DNA of 7,199 bases from Thermococcaceae archaeon (GTDB lineage Archaea > Methanobacteriota_B > Thermococci > Thermococcales > Thermococcaceae): the NCBI GenBank assembly GCA_027064745.1, contig JAMOPD010000352.1, positions 1-7,199 of the forward strand. The letters run 5' to 3'. The notes under the pieces were generated by a model. That model was not told where the DNA came from, ran no database searches, and saw only the letters and a list, made by a program, of their open reading frames with translations. Below are positions 1 through 4,416 of the stretch, piece after piece (positions within the stretch are counted from its first letter, which is position 1; each line of letters begins with the position of its first letter). A program made the position numbers and the translations under genes.

Positions 1-241
1 CATCAAGCCCGAGCTTTTTAGCCGCCTCAGCAACGGCACCATCAGCGATGACCGCAATCTTCACATCCTTTCCTCTACCATGTGGCAGAACAACCTCAAG
101 CTTAAACCTATTCTCAGGCTTCCTAAGATCAATATCCTTGAGGTTTACTGCCACTTCGACGGTCTGTGTGAAGTTACGCGGCTTAGCCCGGGCTTTAGCC
201 TCCTTCACCGCTTCCACGATTTTTTGCTTGTCAAAGGCCAT
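1..241 (-). CDS. rpl1: Large ribosomal subunit protein uL1 (archaeal L1), 5' part only
   Basis: This is the first 80 residues of ribosomal protein L1; the rest lies beyond position 1. L1 forms the mobile L1 stalk of the large subunit near the E site and binds 23S rRNA. The fragment begins [12 protein letters not shown] and contains the archaeal L1 segment [13 protein letters not shown] (residues about 46-58), then a [10 protein letters not shown] strand. The ATG at 241-239 is preceded by a strong GGAGGG site (253-248) at good spacing, which fixes the start. It is the last visible gene of the ftsZ-secE-spt5-rpl11-rpl1 series, and in archaea rpl10 and rpl12 usually follow. In Methanococcus and Halobacterium L1 represses its own mRNA; I could not identify such a site here. 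The 83-bp gap to rpl11 is the largest inside this operon. Confidence 0.96.
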   Translation of the reverse strand, partial: MAFDKQKIVEAVKEAKARAKPRNFTQTVEVAVNLKDIDLRKPENRFKLEVVLPHGRGKDVKIAVIADGAVAEAAKKLGLD

Positions 242-324
242 TTACAGCCCTCCTTTCTTTTTTGATTTAAGCCCTAAGGAAAAAGTCAAAAATGCGTAAA
301 AAGGGAAGCTTTTAAACTTTTCCC
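242..324 (-). promoter_or_regulatory. rpl11-rpl1 gap with three T5 tracts and a possible internal promoter
   Basis: On the minus strand the gap holds three TTTTT tracts at 302-298, 292-288 and 284-280, just after rpl11. Short T tracts are the usual archaeal termination signal. A weak GGGAA/TTCCC inverted repeat (323-319 with 307-303) precedes the first tract. A TATA-like stretch, AGTTTAAAAGC, lies at about 317-307 and would place a transcript start some 45 nt before rpl1. The sequence is thus compatible with leaky termination after rpl11, a fresh start for rpl1, or both. Archaeal L1-L10-L12 genes are transcribed separately from L11 in some lineages, which supports the idea without proving it. 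Confidence 0.35.
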
Positions 325-816
325 TCACTCCTCAGCATTAGCAAAAACTTCGTCATAAACGCCTTCATCAATTTCTTTTTGAACTTCTCTTGGGTCTTTG
401 CCTTCAACAGTAACGCCCATGCTAAGAGCTGTTCCGATAACTTCCTTTGCTGCCGCTTTTAAATCAGCCGCCAGCATTTGCTCCTGTTTAGCCTTAGCTA
501 TTCTGATAACCTGCTTCATCGTGAGATTTCCAACGATGTTGTTCTTGGGAGCATCTGAACCTTTGCTTAAGCCAAGTTCTTTCTTAATGAGCTGGCTAAC
601 CGGTGGCACGCCAACTTCAATTTCAAATTCTTTCTTTTTCGGATCCGTAACTATAATCTTAACAGGAACTTGCATCCCTGCAAAGTCCTTTGTAGCTTCA
701 TTAATCTTGTCAACGACCAGCTTGACATTCAATCCAAGAGGACCGATGGCAGGTCCAAGCGGAGGACCTGGAGTAGCTTTACCGCCTTCAACTAATACCT
801 CGACGACTTGTGGCAT
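325..816 (-). CDS. rpl11: Large ribosomal subunit protein uL11 (archaeal L11)
   Basis: Ribosomal protein L11, 163 residues, is part of the GTPase-associated centre at the base of the L12 stalk, where it contacts 23S rRNA and elongation factors. The N-terminal domain carries the invariant proline/glycine-rich segment [20 protein letters not shown] (residues 11-30). The C-terminal rRNA-binding domain contains [13 protein letters not shown] (97-109) and [16 protein letters not shown] (128-143). I chose the ATG at 816-814, giving [12 protein letters not shown], because it matches archaeal L11 N-termini and has a GGTGA site at 826-822. A GTG nine bases upstream (825) is also possible, with an AGGAG at 837-833, and would add three residues. 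It follows spt5 by 13 bp. Confidence 0.97.
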   Translation of the reverse strand: MPQVVEVLVEGGKATPGPPLGPAIGPLGLNVKLVVDKINEATKDFAGMQVPVKIIVTDPKKKEFEIEVGVPPVSQLIKKELGLSKGSDAPKNNIVGNLTMKQVIRIAKAKQEQMLAADLKAAAKEVIGTALSMGVTVEGKDPREVQKEIDEGVYDEVFANAEE

Positions 817-829
817 TGGTCTCACCCCT

Positions 830-1285
830 TCACTCCTTTTGTCTCTTGCTTATAAGTCTAACGTATTCACCCCTGACAGTAACAGGGATTGGCACTATAG
901 CCCCAATGAGCTCAACGACAATTTCGTCCTTTGCCTCATCAACTCTAACAACCTTAGCCTTCTCCCCTTTAAACGGGCCCGCAATTAGCTCTACAATATC
1001 ACCCGGTTCGAAGCCACTAACTGCTGGTTTTTCCTCAAGGAAATGTTCTATTTCTTCAAACTGTATTTCTCCCTGCAGAGTACCTTTAGCATGTCTTATC
1101 CCTTTTATAGCTTCATCAACTGCACTCTTACTTGGAGCTTCAACGAAGATATAACCTTTAACTTTCGATGGAGCCAGTATGGCATAAACCGGGAGATTGT
1201 ATGTTTTGATTTTACTGTAAATCAATTTTGCAGTTGTTTCCTCCTGTCCAACTGTAACCCTGACAGTGTAGATCTTGCTGTCCAT
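830..1285 (-). CDS. spt5: Transcription elongation factor Spt5 (archaeal NusG homologue)
   Basis: Archaeal Spt5, 151 residues, pairs with Spt4 and closes the RNA polymerase clamp to give processive elongation. The NGN domain spans about residues 4-85 ([21 protein letters not shown] early, then GYIFVEAP at 44-51). The C-terminal KOW domain spans about 90-147, with [21 protein letters not shown] at its core. An ATG at 1285-1283 with a GGTGAT site (1295-1290) is the likely start. A TTG at 1297 would overlap the secE stop and add four residues (MVIE), which is less likely. The GGTGAT lies directly after the secE stop codon, so translation of the two genes is probably coupled. The spt5-rpl11 pairing is near universal in archaea and parallels bacterial nusG-rplK. 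Confidence 0.96.
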   Translation of the reverse strand: MDSKIYTVRVTVGQEETTAKLIYSKIKTYNLPVYAILAPSKVKGYIFVEAPSKSAVDEAIKGIRHAKGTLQGEIQFEEIEHFLEEKPAVSGFEPGDIVELIAGPFKGEKAKVVRVDEAKDEIVVELIGAIVPIPVTVRGEYVRLISKRQKE

Positions 1286-1297
1286 CTCAATCACCAA

Positions 1298-1486
1298 TCA
1301 CTGGCCCGTCACGAGATATCCAAGGATACGAGTTATCAGACCAATAAGACCTATCAGCAACATTCCAAGTCCAGTGATTTTTGCTGCCATCTTATACTCC
1401 TTTCCACTGGGTTTTTTTGTAACCATCAAAACCCTCTTCGACTCCGCTAGGAACTTTTTAAGTTTTTCTATGTAACTCTCTGCCAC
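1298..1486 (-). CDS. secE: Preprotein translocase subunit SecE (Sec61 gamma)
   Basis: SecE, 62 residues, is the single-span clamp subunit of the SecYEbeta protein-conducting channel in the cytoplasmic membrane. The protein has a basic amphipathic N-terminal helix (about 5-22), the conserved hinge VTKKPSGKEY (22-31) and one hydrophobic transmembrane helix (about 37-58, rich in Leu, Ile and Gly). This is the normal layout and length for archaeal SecE. The start is a GTG at 1486-1484, supported by GAGGTG at 1498-1493 six bases upstream. An open frame extends further upstream to 1537, but it overlaps the end of ftsZ and has no ribosome-binding site. The gene lies 31 bp after ftsZ and 12 bp before the spt5 ATG. 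Confidence 0.93.
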   Translation of the reverse strand: MAESYIEKLKKFLAESKRVLMVTKKPSGKEYKMAAKITGLGMLLIGLIGLITRILGYLVTGQ

Positions 1487-1517
1487 TTTCAACACCTCAC
1501 TAATAGCTAAAAGAAGA

Positions 1518-2639
1518 TTAAAGCTCCTCAAGGTCAAGCTTGATTATCCTCTTTTCACCTTCCTCTCCAAAGCTTGGAGTTTCCTCTTCAACCACAGCAT
1601 AAGGAGAGCTTACTCCTGTAACGACTATCATAACCCTTATCGTCTTTCCAAGCTCTTCATCAAGCTGGATTCCCCAGATTACTTGAGCTTCAGGATCAAG
1701 CTTGCTCGTTACTAGTTCAATTATGTTCTGTGCCTCCTCAAGTTTAACATCTGAACCTGCAATGCTTATCAAGGAACCTTTAGCTCCACTTATGTCGACA
1801 TCAAGAAGTGGACTGTTCAAAGCCTGCTGTGCTGCCTCAAGAGCTCTCTTTTCACTGTCGCTCTCACCAATACCTATCATAGCAACACCACCATCTTTCA
1901 TGACTGCCCTGACGTCATTGAAGTCGAGGTTAACAAGTCCAGGCTTGGTAATGAGCTCGGTTATGCCCTTGACTGCTTGAACGAGGATTTCATCCGAAAC
2001 CTTAAATGCCATATGAATCGGCAGATTCGGAGCAACTTCCATGAGCTTGTCGTTCGGGATAACTATAACAGTATCGCTATTCTTTCTAAGCCTTTCAAGA
2101 CCATATTCCGCGTTCTTTATTCTTCTTATGCCCTCAACGGTAAATGGAAGTGTGACAACTGACACTGTCAAAGCTCCCATCTTCTTTGCCATTTCGGCAA
2201 CTATCGGAGCTGCACCCGTTCCGGTTCCACCACCGAGACCGCATGTGATGAAAACCATGTCGGCACCTTCAAGTGCTTCTCTAATGTCTCTCTCACTTTC
2301 CTTTGCAGCTTCTTCACCCATCTTAGGATCATTCCCAGCTCCCAAGCCCCTTGTGAGTTCCTTACCGATTAAAATCTTCTTGTGAGCTTTAATCTTTAAA
2401 AGATCTTGAGCATCGGTATTAACAGCTATGATTTTGGCACCCTGAATGCCCACCTGCATCATTCTATTTACAGTATTACAACCAGCACCACCGATACCGA
2501 CAACATAAATCTTCGCCTGTATCTGCTCTAAAAGTCTTCTAAGCTCCTCATCAACGTCTGTTTGAGGAGCTTGTATTTCAGAGGTGCTGTTAATCTCTGA
2601 AGATGTCCTTTCAAGTGCATTTTCAATTAGCTTCAACAT
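1518..2639 (-). CDS. ftsZ: Cell division GTPase FtsZ (FtsZ1 type)
   Basis: FtsZ, 373 residues, is the tubulin-like GTPase that polymerises into the division ring at mid-cell. Visible landmarks are [15 protein letters not shown] (46-60), the tubulin signature GGGTGTG (136-142), the N-K-D-like contact PNDKL (195-199), and the T7 synergy loop NLDFNDV (237-243) with the catalytic aspartates D239 and D242. The protein ends in a short acidic tail, LDLEEL. A roughly 40-residue hydrophilic N-terminal extension precedes the GTPase fold, as in the FtsZ1 paralogue of Thermococcales. The chosen ATG (2639-2637) has an excellent GGAGGGTGA site at 2652-2644. The frame remains open to 2738, but those codons cross the promoter. 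This gene heads the operon. Confidence 0.96.
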   Translation of the reverse strand: MLKLIENALERTSSEINSTSEIQAPQTDVDEELRRLLEQIQAKIYVVGIGGAGCNTVNRMMQVGIQGAKIIAVNTDAQDLLKIKAHKKILIGKELTRGLGAGNDPKMGEEAAKESERDIREALEGADMVFITCGLGGGTGTGAAPIVAEMAKKMGALTVSVVTLPFTVEGIRRIKNAEYGLERLRKNSDTVIVIPNDKLMEVAPNLPIHMAFKVSDEILVQAVKGITELITKPGLVNLDFNDVRAVMKDGGVAMIGIGESDSEKRALEAAQQALNSPLLDVDISGAKGSLISIAGSDVKLEEAQNIIELVTSKLDPEAQVIWGIQLDEELGKTIRVMIVVTGVSSPYAVVEEETPSFGEEGEKRIIKLDLEEL

Positions 2640-2691
2640 CTTTTCACCCTCCGCGGAGCAATCTAACATCTGTTTCACTTTGTACCTAGAT

Positions 2692-2702
2692 AGTATATAA
2701 AT
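2692..2702 (-). promoter_or_regulatory. TATA box of the ftsZ operon promoter
   Basis: On the minus strand ATTTATATACT forms a good archaeal TATA element with A-rich sequence just upstream, as expected for a BRE. Transcription would begin some 25 nt downstream, near 2670, leaving a leader of about 30 nt that contains the GGAGGGTGA ribosome-binding site of ftsZ. No other strong box lies between ftsZ and repeat copy A. Confidence 0.6.
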
Positions 2703-2772
2703 TTTAGCCAAAGGAACATTGCTAATTTTAGAATTCAAAGTTAATAGCTTTAAACGTTTCGATTATTGGTCT

Positions 2773-2811
2773 CATACTGTCAGGATAACCTGTGAGAGCG
2801 CCTGATGATAA
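2773..2811 (+). repeat. 39-bp direct repeat, copy A (left of dtdA)
   Basis: The segment starting CATACTGTCAGGATAAC and ending GCGCCTGATGATAA is repeated at 3911-3949 in the same orientation, with 37 of 39 bases identical (the two differences are adjacent, CT against TC). It contains a small TCAGG/CCTGA inverted repeat. Copies A and B enclose dtdA. The 15-base core ATACTGTCAGGATAA recurs in degenerate form three more times between 3973 and 4096. Confidence 0.85.
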
Positions 2812-3008
2812 TTAGATAAATGACCCAACGCCAAAACGCGGTTTGCATATCTGAGGAGGTCAAAATCCAAGTTAAGCTCCCGGCCATAAACCAAGCCCAT
2901 CTCAACCTAAACAGACCGCTCGACACTCATCCAAGGAACAGGCTAAGCAAAACCAGAAAGCTCTTAAGAGCCTATTTAGTTAGAAATTAAACAATACACC
3001 TAATACCG
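2812..3008. other. Intergenic region with a locally GC-rich stretch; no convincing gene
   Basis: Positions 2821-2940 are about 50% G+C (60 of 120 bases by count), clearly above the AT-rich flanks. Frames open by chance in this composition: a plus-strand ATG frame at 2820-2990 (56 codons) without a ribosome-binding site, and a minus-strand frame from about 2913 that ends with TGA inside repeat copy A. The minus frame reads protein-like but carries an in-frame TAG just upstream of its longest open part. A perfect 12-bp palindrome, GCTCTTAAGAGC, lies at 2960-2971. The stretch could be a decayed gene, the body of a degraded mobile element, or an RNA; nothing settles which. Confidence 0.4.
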
Positions 3009-3033
3009 AAAAACGGGTTAAACCTATATACCC
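3009..3033 (-). terminator. Probable dtdA terminator
   Basis: Immediately after the dtdA stop codon the minus strand reads GGGT (3033-3030), a short spacer, ACCC (3018-3015), one base, then TTTTT (3013-3009). The hairpin is weak, but the T5 tract fits archaeal termination, which depends mainly on T-rich sequence in the non-template strand. An inner GGTT/AACC pairing is an alternative. Confidence 0.45.
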
Positions 3034-3034
3034 T

Positions 3035-3853
3035 TTAGTCCCTTATGAATTCCAGTCCAAGTTCATGGGCAAATGCTCTTGCCATTTGACGAGTTTCCCC
3101 TTTACTGCCCTTCCAGTCAACGTATATGGCATCAACTTTTCCATCGGTTCTTTCTAAGGCTTTTAAGAGCATTGTTTTTGGTATTGGATGTACATATTTT
3201 GGAGCTATATGTGAAAATGCTATGTCACTTTCAAGTGCTCTCTTTGTTTGTTTTGGTGCATAATGTCCTCCACCGATCCCGACTGCCACGTCAAATTCAA
3301 CTTTTTGATACTTATCAAGAACATGTATTATTGTTTCAGCCACTATTTCCCCCGCCTTCTCATTCTTCCATTCTTCCTCGCTCGAGCCAATTTCAATAAA
3401 GAGGGATGGAACTTCAAGCTCACTTGGGCCATGGTGAGTGGCTTCATAACACACAGTCCAATTAAGGTCATTGAGTTCATTAAGTTTTAACAAGGCAAGC
3501 TTCATAGCATTTGGCTGTGCTATAGCCAAGCTCTCGTCTTTTCCCCCATACATAGCTTTTCCCCAGTTACCTGTTATGTGAGTTGTTAATGCTGGCATTT
3601 TCTGCTTGCTGGAATGTCGTGAGGCAAAAACAATTATTTCAGGCTTAAATGAGAGTTTATTTTCAATTATCTTGTCAAGATTGTCATAATATATCATTTC
3701 GTGATTTGTTGTGAGTATTAGCTTATCCTTTCTATAATATATTGGATTGTCATCAAATAAACCATCGTATTCTTTAAAGCCGAAGTTTTCAATAAGCCTT
3801 CTCATGATATTCGTCGATGCTATATCAATTCTTGTTGTCATTATGACCTTCAT
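3035..3853 (-). CDS. dtdA: D-aminoacyl-tRNA deacylase, DTD2/DtdA type
   Basis: The 272-residue protein hydrolyses the ester bond of D-amino acids mischarged onto tRNA, recycling the tRNA in the cytoplasm. It belongs to the DTD2 family of archaea and plants, a metal-dependent enzyme unrelated to bacterial DTD. Family landmarks are [17 protein letters not shown] (76-92), [14 protein letters not shown] (137-150) and [14 protein letters not shown] (192-205), which supply the conserved histidines of the active site. The length is normal. The ATG at 3853-3851 ([10 protein letters not shown]) has GAGGTG at 3864-3859; a TTG at 3877 would add eight residues but lacks that support. It is transcribed alone, with its own promoter and terminator, and lies between two direct repeats. 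That is unusual, although the gene itself looks intact. Confidence 0.94.
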   Translation of the reverse strand: MKVIMTTRIDIASTNIMRRLIENFGFKEYDGLFDDNPIYYRKDKLILTTNHEMIYYDNLDKIIENKLSFKPEIIVFASRHSSKQKMPALTTHITGNWGKAMYGGKDESLAIAQPNAMKLALLKLNELNDLNWTVCYEATHHGPSELEVPSLFIEIGSSEEEWKNEKAGEIVAETIIHVLDKYQKVEFDVAVGIGGGHYAPKQTKRALESDIAFSHIAPKYVHPIPKTMLLKALERTDGKVDAIYVDWKGSKGETRQMARAFAHELGLEFIRD

Positions 3854-3881
3854 TTTAACACCTCGAATAGAGTGCAAAATG

Positions 3882-3894
3882 CTTATTAAAAAGG
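3882..3894 (-). promoter_or_regulatory. Candidate TATA box of dtdA
   Basis: The minus strand reads CTTTTTAATAAGC here. The T/A-rich core is centred about 33 bases before the dtdA ATG, which predicts a start near 3861 and a very short leader that could cut into the GAGGTG site. Repeat copy B begins only 17 bases upstream, so an insertion or protein bound there could affect dtdA transcription. Confidence 0.4.
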
Positions 3895-3910
3895 CTTCTG
3901 TTTAGTATGG

Positions 3911-3949
3911 CATACTGTCAGGATAACTCGTGAGAGCGCCTGATGATAA
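3911..3949 (+). repeat. 39-bp direct repeat, copy B (right of dtdA)
   Basis: This is the second copy of the repeat at 2773-2811, in the same orientation, 37/39 identical, with no shared flanking sequence. Its first 15 bases (ATACTGTCAGGATAA, from 3912) are matched 14/15 in inverted orientation at 4096-4082, so it may be one end of a 185-bp inverted-repeat element. Confidence 0.85.
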
Positions 3950-3972
3950 ATCCAGTAACTATTAAGCTTGAC

Positions 3973-3998
3973 TTATCCTGGCAATACTGTCGGGATGA
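3973..3998 (+). repeat. 11-bp stem hairpin formed by two inverted motif copies
   Basis: TTATCCTGGCA (3973-3983) can pair with TGTCGGGATGA (3988-3998) around the loop ATAC. All 11 positions pair as RNA, three of them as G-U. The substitutions that break DNA symmetry are transitions that keep RNA pairing. It is the junction between the inverted and direct copies in the cluster. Confidence 0.6.
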
Positions 3999-4097
3999 AT
4001 TAGAGGATGCACTCGATAATGATAACTGGTTTATAAGCAAGCATATCATGCCTATTTTGGCGGTATGTAGTCTGGTAGGGTTTATCCTAACAGTATC

Positions 4098-4279
4098 AAA
4101 ATGGAGCAACTTCTTGGAGTGTTAGGTTTTTCGAATATAAAGGCAATGTTTATGTTTGAAAAGGTAAATCTTCGTGATGATACATAAGTTAAGTATTAAT
4201 TTAGCAAAGGTTTCGGATTAAATTGTAAAATATGTAAAATTTTTCGCTATTTTTCCAGTAAATTTTGAAATTTGTAATG
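4098..4279. other. AT-rich upstream region of the kamA-family gene
   Basis: No gene is supported here. A 28-codon ATG frame (4101-4187) lacks a ribosome-binding site. Two GTAAAA half sites in tandem, TTGTAAAA (4223-4230) and ATGTAAAA (4232-4239), match the half sites of the inverted repeat at 4280-4297 and may be extra regulator contacts. The rest is A/T-rich sequence of the kind seen upstream of archaeal promoters. Confidence 0.4.
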
Positions 4280-4297
4280 TTTTACTTCCATGTAAAA
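4280..4297. promoter_or_regulatory. Candidate operator, inverted repeat TTTTAC-N6-GTAAAA
   Basis: TTTTACTTCCATGTAAAA is a perfect 6+6 inverted repeat with a six-base spacer, ending three bases before the TATA box of the kamA-family gene and so overlapping the BRE region. The same pattern with the same spacer occurs at 6360-6377 in front of the TAXI gene. A protein bound here would be expected to block TFB/TBP, although activation is not excluded. I do not recognise the regulator. Confidence 0.55.
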
Positions 4298-4299
4298 GC

Positions 4300-4312
4300 A
4301 AAATATATAATA
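4300..4312 (+). promoter_or_regulatory. TATA box of the kamA-family gene
   Basis: AAAATATATAATA is a near-ideal archaeal TATA element preceded by A-rich BRE-like sequence. A start some 25 nt downstream, near 4332, gives a leader of about 85 nt that begins just before the kink-turn stem. Confidence 0.7.
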
Positions 4313-4338
4313 CCATTACTATTCACTAAAAACTGTAA

Positions 4339-4386
4339 TGCAACCTCAATGATGGAAGAAGTACAACAATGTCCTGAGAGGTTGTA
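4339..4386 (+). promoter_or_regulatory. Kink-turn (box C/D-type) hairpin in the leader of the kamA-family gene
   Basis: A 9-bp stem (4339-4347 with 4378-4386, one G-U) is followed on the 5' side by a three-base bulge, AAT (4348-4350). Next come tandem sheared pairs G4351-A4377 and A4352-G4376, a U4353-U4375 pair, and a second stem GGA/UCC (4354-4356 with 4372-4374), closed by a 15-base loop. This is the complete pattern of a k-turn, with AUGAUGG as the C-box strand and CUGA as the D-box strand. Such folds are bound by ribosomal protein L7Ae in archaea. The 18 bases between the boxes are too few for a normal two-guide box C/D sRNA, so a cis-acting leader element is more likely. Confidence 0.65.
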
Positions 4387-4389
4387 GCG

Positions 4390-4411
4390 CCCATGTAAGT
4401 ACATGGGGGGA
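4390..4411 (+). promoter_or_regulatory. Hairpin overlapping the ribosome-binding site of the kamA-family gene
   Basis: CCCATGT (4390-4396), loop AAGT, ACATGGG (4401-4407) form a perfect 7-bp hairpin. Its 3' arm takes up the first three bases of GGGGGG (4405-4410), the only Shine-Dalgarno candidate, six bases before the ATG at 4417. Folding would partly hide the site. It starts three bases after the k-turn stem. Confidence 0.55.
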
Positions 4412-4416
4412 TAAAT

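Larger units (their letters stand above)
3911..4097. mobile_element. Candidate small inverted-repeat (MITE-like) element or two abutting elements
   Basis: The motif ATACTGTCAGGATAA appears four times here: direct at 3912-3926; inverted and diverged (12/15) at 3987-3973; direct and diverged at 3984-3998; inverted at 4096-4082 (14/15 against the first). This gives either one 185-bp element with 15-bp terminal inverted repeats, or two elements of about 76 and 113 bp meeting head to head at 3984-3987. No flanking target duplication is visible and no transposase is present. The ACTGT start resembles ends of IS6-family elements, which occur in Thermococcales, but I cannot match it to a named IS. 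A 60-codon open frame (3943-4125) crosses the element and has no ribosome-binding site. Confidence 0.5.

Noticed and set aside
180..201. Inverted repeat around CCCGGG in the early rpl1 coding sequence as an L1 autoregulatory site
   Set aside because: The pairing is imperfect and I could not align it to the L1-binding loop of 23S rRNA.
398..988. Long plus-strand open frame opposite rpl11 and spt5, and similar frames opposite ftsZ, dtdA and the kamA-family gene
   Set aside because: They lie antisense to well-supported genes, have no ribosome-binding site and show composition expected of a shadow frame.
2640..2738. Upstream extension of the ftsZ frame
   Set aside because: It crosses the TATA box, and the ATG at 2639 has a near-perfect ribosome-binding site and the expected FtsZ1 N-terminus.
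2801..2811. Box C/D sRNA suggested by TGATGA in repeats A and B
   Set aside because: CTGA and TGATGA overlap, so no guide spacing or k-turn can be formed, and no second pair of boxes follows.
2820..2990. 56-codon plus-strand frame in the GC-rich stretch
   Set aside because: No ribosome-binding site, no recognisable protein, and several frames are open there because of composition.
3854..3877. TTG start adding eight residues to dtdA
   Set aside because: The downstream ATG has GAGGTG at the right distance and begins the conserved N-terminal strand.
2773..4096. CRISPR array
   Set aside because: Copies are irregularly spaced, in both orientations and of unequal length, with a gene between two of them.
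3943..4125. 60-codon plus-strand frame across the inverted-repeat cluster
   Set aside because: No ribosome-binding site, starts inside repeat B and reads through both inverted copies. The sequence resembles no family I know.
4101..4187. 28-codon ATG frame upstream of the kamA-family gene
   Set aside because: No ribosome-binding site or promoter at a suitable distance; the length is well within chance.
4339..4386. A full box C/D guide sRNA gene at the k-turn
   Set aside because: Only 18 bases lie between the two boxes, with no D' and C' boxes; a two-guide sRNA needs roughly twice that.
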